From Fasciola hepatica (lineage: Eukaryota; Platyhelminthes; Trematoda; Plagiorchiida; Fasciolidae): a DNA stretch of 64,000 nt. Numbering within the stretch: the stretch's first letter is position 1; every line of letters starts with the position of its first letter. Of this stretch, positions 46,935 to 58,361 are shown piece after piece. Position numbers and translations under genes: made by a program. The notes beneath the pieces are model-generated. The model saw only the letters and a list, made by a program, of their open reading frames with translations. It searched no databases and was not told the DNA's origin. The stretch covers positions 1,798,001 to 1,862,000 of the forward strand of contig CANUEZ040000213.1 of assembly GCA_948099385.1 (NCBI GenBank). The letters run 5' to 3'.

Positions 46935-47322
46935 ATGAATGAAGAGCAAAGGTCAGATGGCTTAATCAAAATAGATGATGAAGTGGATAAAAAAGAACCA
47001 ATGACCCTTACTGTGAAATTTGGAGCAGGAATATAACAAGTCCGCCGTGGCAGCCATTCGGATGAACTCGAAGCTGTCAAACATCGAGGTGTGTTCGCGA
47101 ATCAAATGGCAAATGCTCATTTGTTTTTCTATTGGTACACAGAACTAGCTTTTCGCATAGATATATTTGTGAGTGATTTTCTTCTTTTTTGCAGTTTACT
47201 GTTTGTCCAACAAACCACTGTTTATGCGTAAGTTGATTTTCAGTGTAAAACAGAGTTTTCATTTATTTACAGGTTTGGTCGCTTCGTCTGAAAATGTTTC
47301 TTGTACCTTAAACCCAAGCTGA
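46935..47322 (+). pseudogene. Three-exon ubiquitin-like gene fragment (right arm)
   Basis: Exons 46,935-47,088, 47,195-47,227 and 47,273-47,322 join in phases 1 and 1 to 78 codons plus a stop, with introns of 106 and 45 bp. The sequence agrees with the left-arm copy except for two residues (ID-D-E against ID-Y-E, and VSCTL against VSRTL) and an 11-bp shorter first intron. The in-frame TAA at 47,034-47,036 is present in both arms. The small middle exon flanked by TTTTTTGCAG and GTAAGT is the best splice-site evidence in the window. Family assignment (ubiquitin-like, perhaps BAG1-like) is tentative. Confidence 0.3.
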
Positions 47323-47366
47323 TTAAACAACACTGAGTTACATTGGTCATTCCTCCCTTTATGTGG

Positions 47367-47627
47367 TCAGCAATTCAATGATATTTTTAACGGACGTAAA
47401 GGCAATGAACTGCCGCTTTCGAACTCACCCAAAGGAGGTAGAGTTCTTTTCTGGGCATCTTGGAGTGAGCGGCTGATTTTATCAGGAATAGACTTCCCAT
47501 TATTAGGGGCGGCATAAAAAAATCTATCTGCCCCATGATGATCCACATGGAAATGATAAATTCCACTACCGGTGAGCTGAACTCTCCTTTTAAGGTCATC
47601 AGGTATAGTCCTATCGACCGACAACAC
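47367..47627 (-). other. Unrecognised 86-residue frame
   Basis: Reads MLSVDRTIPDDLKRRVQL, then GIYHFHVDHHGADRFF. The left arm (23,709-23,939) has one base fewer in a T run and shifts frame after DRFF. No family recognised. It lies opposite the ubiquitin-like exons, so at most one of the two is real. Confidence 0.2.
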
Positions 47628-48060
47628 ATTTAGCTTATGGCAATGTTATTCGTGCTGCCTTCAAGGCCCGCGTTTTAATCAAGTACCAATGTGAGATACA
47701 TGGACAAAGGGCAGAAATAATATTAATAATAATATTAATCTTTAAAGCTAAAATAGCTATTAGGAAAAGGACTAACTGCAGGAGTTCTGAAAGATCATAT
47801 GAGGTTCACCATTTACGTGGCCGCTCGATAGGAAAAATTTCAATGTGCTAGAAAATGTTGGTACAATGAAATACAGCTTAATAACACAGGCACGAAGTGA
47901 CTTGCAGCCTGTTGCTAGTTTCCATAGAAGAGTTATGGAACCGACCACTTACACCTACGATCCTCCGAAATGAGTCTGTTGCAGCTTTCGACCAGGCGCT
48001 TCAACTCGGTTTGAATATGATCCCAATAACTGCACTAAGGAACTCCATATTGAAGCGGAC

Positions 48061-48438
48061 GTGCTAATTAACGGAGTGCAGAATCATATGAGTATCGTTT
48101 TAACTCCCACCTATCTGAAAACGTTCACAAAATACGCACGGAGAAAAAGCCGAGATAACCACATACGGGTTTGTTTGTTTTCTAAGCATCAGCTTCCATT
48201 TCGTAATACTGCAGAACAGCATGTGCAGTCGAAAGAAAGGAGTATGCTCAAAGGAATAAACCGCACTCGTGCTACAGACGCTCCTACATTCTTCCTTGTC
48301 AAAGGCTTCTTTCTTATCATTAGTGCGTGTGGCTTAGCCGAAACCTGTCACTTGTTCATGAATGGAACACATAATGAGCTCCTTTTCCGTAAGGTCCTAT
48401 ATGGAAGAAAAGTTATAAAAACAATCTACAGAGCTTGA
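48061..48438 (+). other. Unrecognised 125-residue frame
   Basis: Includes QSKERSMLKGINRTRATDAP and LIISACGLAETCHLF. The left-arm mirror (22,907-23,122) keeps only the last 71 residues in frame. No family recognised. Confidence 0.2.
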
Positions 48439-49861
48439 TCATTTGATCTATTTTAGAGTCCGGCCATTTGCTGATTTCCTACGGGTTATTGCCGGTGATG
48501 AGTTTCTGGAGCAGCGGATTTGTAAAACGTCACCAAATATTTACGATCTAGCTGCATACTGTGCCATTCGAAACTGTTAAGTATTGCCTAAATTAAACAC
48601 CACAAGTGGATTTCAAGTTTGGGGTTGTTGTAGTGTATTTTTGTCGTAAACAATGGCACATCGCTGTCCAAGTTTGTAAATTAGGAATTAAATCCGTAAT
48701 CTGATTCTAAGATCTTTTTCACGATTACAATGTTCCATTTTCAGTCAACAATTACATGAAGAGTTGTACGTAAATCCGGGATTTTGAGATTTTTCCTTGA
48801 AGTGTTTTCACTGTTTGACCTTTTGCCTTAAACTGCAATAACTGGTATTCATCTATTGATCAAATGCACCCTGGATGGACGCCAAAAACATCCAGATACT
48901 TGTATTTTCCAACTGTCTTTGTGTTCAGCTGGGCTGGGTGGTCACAAGAAAGGGTCCGAAAAACATTTGGTCTGTTGACGGAAGGGAAAAGTGGGTGAGT
49001 AAGGAAAGAAGTAGATCACGTAAAGTTACTATTGGTGTGCCAGTGCAGAATGTTTACTAGAAATAAAATGTTCAGACTTTCAATAAATTTAAATCGATCT
49101 GAACGTGTTTGACTAGAAGTTTTCAAAATAGTTTAGTTAGCCAGATAAACAATACTTTTTGTTGAATTAACTTCAGTAGAAGATCTCGAAAATTGGGACA
49201 CTCAACCCCAGCACGGTCTTGATTTGTTAGACAATTTTTACGAAATTCCAACCTCATTCACGTCACTAGGAAGCGCCCACATTGGGTAATCAATCAACAA
49301 AACAATCAAACCAATATGCTATCAATGACTCAATCAGTCCTTCAGTTATAAAGTTAATCGTTATCTTCCATTTGCATAAGTTTACTTCATTTAACTAGTG
49401 GATAACATCGACTGTAAGTCGGACAATTATACTTTTCCATCATGTTTTATTCTCTAATAATTTTGTGCACAGCGACTTCCTGTATTGTAATCATTTTGAT
49501 ACATTATTAAAATACTAAACAACATCTTCCGCAAAGATATCCTTCGGATAAACTCTCCAGATAGAAGTTCAACTTATTACACTGAAGAGAGGACGTTGGT
49601 TTGTCCTGCAGCGAAGTTTGTTTTGTCTCACAAATGTTGATACAGGCCAAGTGGACTGTAACAAGCTTGTGAAGTTGTTCTGCGCACTACTATTTGTCTC
49701 TCCGATCAGGTTCTTGGTGATGCCGAATCGCTGATGCCAATGATAAGGTGCATCCTAGCCAAGATTCTGATATGCGATAACGGCCTACGAGACGTATTTC
49801 GAACGGATTCAACGGCAACAGTCAGTTTAAATCCAAAAGGTCACTACCAACAGAGCACGTG

Positions 49862-49970
49862 CACTGACGATGCTACACCGACTGGTGATGAAATGTTTGC
49901 GACCTATACGCCAAGCTCAGTGATCAGAACATCATGATAACCAACAGCATGAGCTACAACCGACTGAAAC
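49862..49970 (+). ncRNA. Hammerhead-core-like repeat H2 (right arm)
   Basis: CTGACGA at 49,864-49,870, a CACC/GGTG mini-hairpin, and GAAA at 49,890-49,893, then a 60-base flank shared with H1. A U-H cleavage site is not evident. Confidence 0.3.
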
Positions 49971-50398
49971 ATAAAAAACCATTTAAATCCAAACTTCTGA
50001 TGCGAAGCAGACAACCTCAACGCAGGTATCGCTTTAATACCAGGAAAGAGTGTACGGAAAGTCTGGTACGACTCACACGTTTGTACGTGTTTTTTGAAAT
50101 GAACCTCTGGCCTGCGGTCGTACGCACAACTCACGGTTGCTGTCACGAAATAAATCTGTTTTAGGGGCCTCCGAATCTTCTGCCCCGCGGAACACTTCCC
50201 TTTTTGGTAGCTTTTCACTGACAGTTTCCCCCCTTGAATTGATGTACTTTGCTGTATAATAAATAAAAAAGAAAGCAAAAAGCAAAAATATATTACGTAG
50301 ATGTATTCGTGGAGAGAGAGAAACCAAGTGTATGGAAAAATCTTTTGTGAATCAAAAGTTTCAAACTGTTCAGCCTTGAATAAATTTGAGCCCAACAC
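49904..50398 (-). other. Longest open frame of the window (164 residues), unrecognised
   Basis: The minus strand reads MLGSNLFKAEQFETF, a hydrophobic stretch (IYVIYFCFLLSFLFII) near residues 33-48, then a cysteine-poor basic region ending YHDVLITELGV. The mirror in the left arm is frameshifted at a G run (about 21,110). The frame overlaps a SINE at one end and repeat H2 at the other, which argues against a gene. Confidence 0.2.
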
Positions 50399-50489
50399 GC
50401 GTGTGAACCGATCGTGAGTATGGTGTGCCTTTTACCAACAGAGCTAGGAGATGATACTCATTCACTTGCACGTTACTTGTTCAAAAAGG
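50384..50489 (-). mobile_element. Candidate tRNA-related SINE (type 3), right arm
   Basis: Mirror of 20,852-20,957, with the same A- and B-box-like words on the minus strand. Confidence 0.4.
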
Positions 50490-50966
50490 GTCGGCAGGAT
50501 TTCCCTATACTTCAGTCGGTTTCTACCAGAGGAAAACACTGTAAAGTATCGTTTACGATTGAATGCTTAGCAGATTAGTGAGTGGGAGTAAGTCAGATAG
50601 CATCATGACCCAAAAGTGACATTCAGAAAGACACAAAGTATGTATAAAAAGCACATCTATGAAGCAGGCGTCACACAACCAGCTATTAGTCAACGAAAAT
50701 TTTACAGTATTAGTCGTGTGGTTGTAATTGTATGCACAGAAAGATACGCAGATGGCTGAGGGGTGGGTAGAATGATCAGACTGCATTCTGGTCACTGCTA
50801 CCTACTTGAGTTTTCTTCAGCGCACTTTGGTTTGTGAATCCCTCCTCACTATATTGCTCTTTCACCTTCAAATTCACCACTCTTCTAAAAAGAAGATCAT
50901 TCAGATCCACGCTTGAACAGTCACCGCGGCCTAGTTCCCCGTTAGAACTGAGAGGTCATACCCTTG

Positions 50967-50987
50967 GCTTCGGATATTTTCCAACGC
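50967..50987 (-). other. Empty site of the 2.96 kb left-arm insertion
   Basis: Single copy of the 21-base word (inverse strand) that flanks the left-arm insertion. It gives the uninterrupted state of the locus. Confidence 0.85.
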
Positions 50988-51149
50988 ATCATACTGACTT
51001 TTATGGATGATGAGTATGCCAAGTGCCCTAAATTTATCCTGCTGCCGTCGATGATGAGCCTGGTGATTTAAATTCAACTCGAGTGACTTATTTCGGGTCT
51101 TGTGTAGTGTTTTGACTAAAGGGATTTCCTCTCTGTGGTTTCAAATATT

Positions 51150-51255
51150 TGTGTTGGTTGTAGCTCAGGTTGTTGGTTGCTATGATGTTCTGATCGCTGA
51201 GCTTGGTGTTTAGATTGCAAACGTTTTATCACCAATTGAGGTGACATCGTCAGTG
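51150..51255 (-). ncRNA. Hammerhead-core-like repeat H1 (right arm)
   Basis: CTGACGA on the minus strand (51,253-51,247), with helix II GTCACC/GGTGAT, then AAAACG. Mirror of 17,100-17,210. Confidence 0.3.
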
Positions 51256-51970
51256 CCATCAGCAACGTCGCGACGAGCAATTTTAACGATTTTCTAAAAT
51301 GCCAAGGTCAGTTCACGGGTGACAGATATAGTAATCAACTCAAACACCGTAGCTAGAGAAAATATATTGAAAGAACTACCAAAAGGTGAGTATCCTTCGA
51401 ACTGTTTGAGTGGGAGCGACTCAGTGAGTATTTTGTTTGCAATTTTGTAAGTTTTCCTCATCACTTGCGGATGTTAAAACCCCAGGCTGTATAGTAAAAT
51501 GGAAAAATAAAAATGAAATTGCCAAAAAAATGAAATGAACCATTTTGAAAAGATCCTAATTGTTGGTCTCGAAATCTCGGTCACAATCGTTTCACCGTCA
51601 GACGAGCAGATGCCGGTAAAAAGATGTTGTTAGCTCAAATGAGAATAAAACGCTTTCTCTACTCATTGGGAACGTGTATGGGAGTGTAGTGAATTTTAAG
51701 AATCGTCCGTTAGCCTTGATTAACCGACGAAATAACTTTCATCGAACAACCTTGTGTTTCTAAAAAGGGGACTTCCCGTCCATGCGCTTTTCTAATGATT
51801 CAAGTGAAATCAAAGTGTGAACGGGGACAAATAGTTCCAAGTTTGGGTTTTCGTTACTCGGAGCCCAAAGGCACAGCCAATGACTGAAATGAGATTGTGA
51901 GGAAAAAACCCCAACTCCGGAGTGTGTAAGTAAAGGAGTGATTAGAAAGGGTAGTACAGGGCACGCATAC

Positions 51971-52146
51971 CTGATGAGTAGCAATAAACGCGAAACCGAT
52001 CGTGTTCTTCCGGAGAAATTTTCTCCCGTCGTCCGTGTATATTATTACTGACAACAAAAGCTTGCTGCTTAAAAGCAAAAAGCAGCTATCCGGAGCTTGT
52101 GAAAACCGGTAATCAAAGCCAACAGCATTACCAGTATTTGAAACCA
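51971..52146 (-). other. Exon-like block (right arm)
   Basis: Mirror of 16,223-16,398 with an identical translation and splice-like borders. Confidence 0.25.
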
Positions 52147-52720
52147 CTGAGAATAAAATGAGTCCAAGCTAGACGACGTGTTTGATGGAATACAACTAAT
52201 CAGTACTTAAGCACAGATAAAAACAGAGAATGCCAGAAGTGAGTGAGAATGACCTGATGCCTTGAAAGTGTGATACTGAGTAACTTAGAATGCCAAAATT
52301 GTATCGGTCGATATACCTCTGGAGTAGGATTACTTCTACAATAAAAAAATAACCTGACCGTAGGTGGTTCAGCGGCTACTATGTCTGAGTTACGTTACCC
52401 AAATACTGCCACCATCAGTCAGCTTCAATGATTTAGAGCACTGTGGTCTCTCTGGGGTCGTCACTCGGCTCAAATTATTAAGGCATGAAACTGCTGGTTC
52501 TCCTTGAAGGTCGGGTGAATCCCCTTGGATTTTCTGATGTCATTTCTGCTTCAATTATATACAAGCATAGCTTATAATAAATCAAATTTCACGATGTTTG
52601 CACAGAGAGAACGACGTGCACTGATCCCATCATCATAGCATTTAATCTGAAGGGTCGATAACTCAGTGGATGAAATTACACGTTAAACGTGCTCCCACAG
52701 TTGAAGAGATCGACATACCG

Positions 52721-52869
52721 TCTGTAGTTTGCCTCATGTGAGATTAAAACGGTGCAAATATTCTCCAAAACTGTCTCTTCATTTTCGTCTTTGCTTGACA
52801 TGGAATCTAGTAGGTTCTCCATTGCAATTATATACAGTGCCAGCAAACGTTTAGCACGATTGGTTTTCT
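52721..52869 (-). other. Candidate host-gene exon, possibly pocket-protein-like (right arm)
   Basis: Mirror of 15,500-15,648: same translation and same AG and GT borders. It lies in the most conserved stretch between arms, so identity here is not by itself evidence of selection. Confidence 0.25.
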
Positions 52870-54060
52870 GAAACGAAAGTCCCTGAACCCCTGGATATTC
52901 ACGCGTTCTATTTTTTATTTTCACTGTGGTTTCTAGTTGTGCATCAGAGACACTTGAATCGGTTTATAACCAGAACTCGTATTCGCTTAACAATTGGACT
53001 CAGTGAAGCCATACTTCACAGCATAGGGATGCCCTTTCTGATGAAACTGATGTATCACAGCAACCTGTTGGTTTCCTAATCGATGACCCGATGGGTGACA
53101 CACAGCTATGAAAGTTTTGCTTGTCTCTTGGAGATAATCGATTTTGTTTACCAATAATGAGTATTTCGTTTGCATCTCTAAGTTCACACATGAATTTCTC
53201 ACCCTGTGTCTCCGTTAAACTTCGAAACACTGATTTGTGTATGGTTATTTGCATCGACAAGAACAACTATAATGTAAACTCCTAGAAGATGGTTATTTAA
53301 ATGATCATGAACTGTTTTGCCATTCGAGACATTTGTGCGTGCATTAAGTAGATGTGGTTGCAAAAGTGTGGTCATAAACAAAATCTAAATGTGAAGATTG
53401 TTATGTTGAGCCACTTGGTGGTAAACTGTTGTAAAAACCTTGCTACTTGTGACAGAGCGGGGGTGGAAAGAGTCATCCGAAAAAGTAGCTCCATATTGTC
53501 CTCCTTTGGACAGTCATCGGTCTGTCCACCAAAGTAATGTGGGAACTAAACGTTGAGCGTCTTGATTGTCACACTAATTGCCTTGTCCTTGGTCCTGTCA
53601 CGTGGTTCAGCGCATATCCGCATTCTTTTGAAGGCCGGGCAAAACAGAATTGTTCTCGAACACCTGACACCATGTCACTGGTGAGTGACAGTTTTTCAGC
53701 GAAATTCTTCCCAGAGAAAGCACGATGACAATGAGTTTGGCGGGTATGATTTTGTGGACATTCGGCAAGTATTTTGAGATCATTGCAAAAGTTGATCATG
53801 CACGAGTTTGTGTAATTTATCCGCCATTATAACAGGTGTTTACCTTTGTTCGGCTTATGGGGCTTGCTTCAGAGCGGCAGGAAAAACAAAGCAGCCTACT
53901 TCAACTCGTCCCTTATTACAATGAAGTACGGTAGTTTACTGGGAAACCTGCTCGCTGAATATAGTTATTGCCCTTTGGAAGTTATTTTCTTTATCAAAAT
54001 GTAGGTAACATCATTATCCGGGTCGAATGTGGTAGCATTTTGCTGACTCCGTCTTACTGC

Positions 54061-54153
54061 AACATAGTATTTTACAAGATGGATGCGAAAAAAGGCTTAT
54101 TCACTCAAATAAAGGTTCTGAGCCATATCTAAAATAAAATCGTGTGCAAAATG
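54061..54153. mobile_element. 93 bp right-arm insertion with TTGCA flanks
   Basis: Absent from the left arm near 14,310. On the mirrored strand it is flanked by TTGCA on both sides. AT-rich and non-coding; a small MITE or filler. Confidence 0.45.
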
Positions 54154-55124
54154 CGTTTTCATAATTTTATATTCCTTTTGTTCATTGAAGCAGTGATATT
54201 TCTTGGTTATGAGCGTGCACGTATTCTCCATCACGACAAAATGGAAGTTTATCTGCATGATATCAGAAGGGAGGAACCCTTGGTGTTTTGAACGGAACTT
54301 ATATTAAGGAACAAGTAGAGACACTGTAAAAGGGCAGGGTAGTGTCGTCCCAGAATGTCAACATTATACGAGGAGTGTCCCGGTTCTTGCACTCAGTATC
54401 TTGCAATTTTCGAATTATTTACCACACTAGTTGTGTGACCTGAAATAACACTAAAAGAGACGATTGTTTGTGACAATTCCATAATCAGGTACTCCACGGC
54501 GATCATTTTCGGTATCACCTTACAATGCTCCCCGTTCAATGAAAGTATCTTCCCCTACGCATATGCCATTCCTCATTTACTCGCAGCCTCCATCTCGACT
54601 GTTTCATCAGGTATACTTGACTCAGAACCGTCGTGCTCTATTGGCTGGTCTGACTCATCTTCGTATCTCCCTAGTTGATAAAACTACAAAATGAACGAAT
54701 TTTGCGTGCTTCGGAAGTCTCGGATGACACGGTTAGAGCCCAATAACACTCGTTCTACTGTGAAAAGCCCGTACCACTCTTTGTGGAATTTTGAAGGTAT
54801 CACTGGGTTTGGTTGCGTTTATGGGGTTATATATTATAAACAGTCTTCAGGAGAGAGCTGGAGGATTTCCTGTTGAAAAACGTTCTCTAATATATATAAG
54901 CTATCTCCATATGACTACGAGATGATTGGCTGGCTTGCTTCAGCATGTCCAACACGTTGCAGACATACCCACGACAACCATTTACTGATTGTTGACACAA
55001 CTTGGTCGTCTGTCTTTGGGGCGTCGTATTTCCATTCCTGTCCATCAAAGTGTGGCTTTTGTTTAGTAGAACTATGGATGGCACCACGGTAAGCAATGGG
55101 ACAAAGTGCCAATAAACAGTTTCA

Positions 55125-55367
55125 TTTGTGTGTTGCTCGCCCTAATGGAAAGTGACCGACGAGGCTAGCCCAGTGATTAAAACCAGGATAGTTACTGTGC
55201 ATCACTGGAATAGTGGTTCATGCGTCACCGAATATTCACTGACTTTATTCACAGCTGGCCGTCCGGACCGTGATAACTCATCTGGTGGAGCTTCTACCCG
55301 GTACGTGGAGGGTGGCCGGTCCGATTCCGGCTCGCGGCGACAGACATTTCGATGTGAAAAGTACAAG
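55125..55367 (+). mobile_element. Candidate tRNA-related SINE (type 2), right arm
   Basis: Mirror of 13,093-13,335, inserted in repeat R. GGTCCGATTCC lies at about 55,318-55,328. Confidence 0.4.
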
Positions 55368-55679
55368 TGAATTTTCCACATCATGAGAATTTCGACCGTT
55401 GAAAGCCTTCAATTGTGAAATGAGCCCATTTCCGTGTACAGAATAGTTTAAAGTTCTATTTTTCTCTAGTCCTAGAGATTAACAAAGTTCCAGCAGCACT
55501 GCACTCTCGAAGTACGACAATTTGCCTGAATTTAGTTATCTCAGAACACCTCACTGATACATCAAATGATGAATGATGGCATTAGCGGCGGGTACCGCAT
55601 CAGTTGTCATACAGCGATAGATTAGCACCACACAGCAAAGTAGCCAATCAACACAAGTACGTTTCATCGGAATGTGAGG

Positions 55680-55980
55680 ATTTTCGTTTGATTGACTGTC
55701 CTTTTGGACTCCACGTTTCACGCGCAAACCTCAGGTCATCCGACCAACCTGCACTCGGAAGCACCTTCGAGATGGGAGGACCCGGGTTGAAACCCTGGGT
55801 GTGGCGGAGGATATGCACCACTGATGAGCTCTAACAAGAGCGAAACTCGAGTCTGGTGCTTCCGAGTGCAGGTTGGTCGGATGACCTGAGGTTTGCGCGT
55901 GAAACGTGGAGTCCAAAAGGACAGTCAATCAAACGAAAATTAAACAAACTCACACTACTCGCGAGTAATTGCGTGAGATA
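55680..55980. mobile_element. Fold-back SINE (type 1) insertion, 86-bp perfect stem
   Basis: 55,680-55,765 is the exact reverse complement of 55,855-55,940, with an 89-nt loop carrying GGGTTGAAACCC, a degenerate B box. The loop plus the right stem equal the body and tail of the SINE at 35,357-35,570. The left stem is the same tail inverted and put in place of the tRNA head. The insertion is flanked by TGTGAGG at 55,673-55,679 and 55,981-55,987. The left arm has no insert at the corresponding point (about 12,785). Confidence 0.75.
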
Positions 55981-56039
55981 TGTGAGGGTTTTGACAGGAG
56001 GAATATGACATCCACACAAAAAGATTTCGTCTAAGTAAC

Positions 56040-56780
56040 CCGCAATTAAAAACCGCAGCGCTTCCCAAATGGCCCGAACCGCGATATGACAGCTTTGTGT
56101 CTGTGGAATATGAACGTGGTCTGATCCGAACACTAATTCAAACAGCACGACATATCTGCACAGAAGACATGATTGACAATGAACTACGACAGCTGAAAGA
56201 ATCTTTGACTGGAAACGCTTATCCCGATGCATTTATCGAAAGGCACAGCAAGCCTCAAGTGATCAGACAAACGAATTGTTCGGCAGAAAAACTACTAGTC
56301 ACCCTTTGTCTTCCATTCAAACGTGATGACATCAATTACTTGCTCAAACGACCACTTGGATCAGCGCTTGCCCGAACATATTATGCAGCTGACCTCAGAA
56401 TTGTTCATCGAACGATTGAGATCCCCACACCGTCGGTGAAACAACGTCCACCTCTGTACACCAAATCGAATCTGATTTACCAATTTCAGTGTAGTTGCGG
56501 AGCAACCTACGTGGGTCGAACAGAGCGGCAGTTACGTAACCGAGTGATTGAATATATTCCAAATTGAGTACAACGTTTTGTGATGCAATCAGGGTCAGAT
56601 CAAAGGCATAATGACAACGTTCGAAACCATAAGATCCCGTCGTCGGCCGTCGCTCGTCATCTTCTGATGACGCAACATCCAGCTGACCGAAGAACTGCGT
56701 TTCGGGTCATTTACGTGGCAAAGAATACCAGGCTTTTGAGGTTTGTTCAAACCATTGCCATACATTGATGGAAACCTAAT
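56040..56780 (+). pseudogene. Penelope-like element, C-terminal part with GIY-YIG domain (right arm)
   Basis: The frame 56,097-56,567 reads VEYERGLIRTLIQTAR, CTEDMIDNELRQLKESL, NAYPDAFIERHS, YQFQCSCGATYVGRTERQ and LRNRVIEYIP: PLE linker plus the C-x-C / GIY-YIG nuclease. After a frame break it continues with SSAVARHLLMTQHPADRRTAF and RLLRFVQTIAIH (56,640-56,768), the usual end of PLE proteins. More complete than the left-arm mirror, which lacks 39 bp and everything after CGATYVG. No RT motifs upstream: the sequence turns into a SINE at 55,980. Confidence 0.8.
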
Positions 56781-57361
56781 ATTGTGTCAGCAGAAACAGT
56801 TCTTTGTTCATGTGTCTTCACCATGGTGACGTGACTTGGCTATTGAAATTTCCCCTATATTTATCGAAAATTATGGTTTTACATGAACTTATATAAACAG
56901 TATGGTTGTGCAGTGTGCACCATGTTGAGATGCAGGGAAATCGTCTCGGACATGAATCGTGCAATGTTGCAACTGTGGCTTTTCTTTTCAAGATTATTTC
57001 GAGGAAAAGCATGCCTAAAATTCCTCAGATCTCGTCTCCCGAAATCAACCATTATGAACCTCGATGACCTAGTCAGATTGAGATGTAAAATTGCCACGAT
57101 TCGAGTACGTGCTAATTTTCTGGATCACTCAGTATATGTCGCTTCTCACTGGGGCCTATTCAGTAGGTAAGGCTTATGTTGGAAACGTTCTGATTTGACT
57201 TGACGGTGCTCATGGTTTGAATTGGTTCCAGTGTCGGAGACATGTGGTACACTTTCGTTTTGCTAACATATGCTTCACTACTCGGTTTATTTTACATCCG
57301 CGAATCTTCAGCGGAAATCGGAGAACACAAGTCCAGTTTTGTTTGTTGACCGATTTGAGTT
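56781..57361. other. Right-arm DNA after the PLE, no gene seen
   Basis: 57,122-57,361 pairs with 11,791-12,024; 56,781-57,121 has no left-arm partner and may be PLE 3' flank. Frames here are anonymous. Confidence 0.4.
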
Positions 57362-57893
57362 TGTAGGTACCTGTACATTTCCGACTTTTCCATGATTTTC
57401 AACGTCCCTTGGTGCGACACTCCTTTGTTGTACCGACGTTTCAATGTAAAACACACAGACCTTTTGAACGTCAACACCGCGCAATACAAAGAGGCTGTAA
57501 ACAAATCTTTCATTCTGGCACGATCTCATCTTCTGGTTTGGAGTGTCTTGAAATTATATCGGTCGGAACTAACTGAGTGAAACAAAACATTTTAGAGGCT
57601 TCAACGGCATCTCTTGGCACTTCGCTCAATACCATCCTGTTCTGTTCAACGGATGGCTGTCAGACCGAACCGAACTGAAGACATTGGCGGATATTGGCTC
57701 TTTGACGCTCATTTCCTGATCATAAGAACACTGAACAACTGTGAGTTTGAGTCACACCTTTTGTTTCATTTTAATTCTTAATGTGCATAACCTTTTGGCC
57801 TTTTTATCACCGCACGCTCCTCCGTCCATCCTAGTTTGCTAGTGTCGTCTTAGATATTGTTGACAATAATTAGGTGTACCACATATACCTACA
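57362..57893. mobile_element. 532 bp right-arm insertion with short terminal inverted repeats
   Basis: Starts TGTAGGTACCTGT and ends ACATATACCTACA, giving 11 of 13 matching TIR bases. Flanks are AGTT and GGTT, so the target duplication is 3-4 bp at best. The left arm joins directly at about 11,790. It has no transposase. Consistent with a MITE. Confidence 0.5.
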
Positions 57894-58361
57894 GGTTGAA
57901 TTTTCTCATGTTGTTACCCGACTCTGAATTACTGTTGTTCAACAGTATAGAAGTGTGAGGTTCCCGGAGAATCCCTTAATCGTATGCCTGCGCGTCTTCA
58001 ACAGCCTCTGATTAGTGAGCTTGGAATTCAGGGGACAAACTTTTCATCATCAGCCGAGATGCCACCATTAGTACATAGGAACTAATGAAAACCTTCCTCC
58101 TAAACGGCGACCTACATCAGTTTTAGTTAGTCTGTTGGGAATCCTCTGTGGCGATGCGCACCTGTCGACCCTCAGCTGGGGATCGGATCGGTCAAGTAGG
58201 ATTGCGATCCACCGACATTAGGCATACAGCACTTAACTTCAGCAATCACCGAAATACCACCCGTATTGATGACTCTTGACTCCGATGCTTTACTGATCAC
58301 AGATTACGAATCATGCGTAAAGTCGGTGTAAATGAGCTCACAGCAAGCTCAGAATGGAAAC
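57894..58361. other. Right-arm DNA with a private segment
   Basis: 57,894-58,107 pairs with the left arm; about 58,150-58,340 does not. The private part contains GGGATCGGATCGGTC, reminiscent of a tRNA B-box neighbourhood on the minus strand, but no SINE can be delimited. Confidence 0.35.

Noticed and set aside
49904..50398. 164-residue open frame, the longest in the window, as a gene
   Set aside because: It overlaps a SINE and repeat H2, its mirror is frameshifted by a single base, and it has no recognisable domain.
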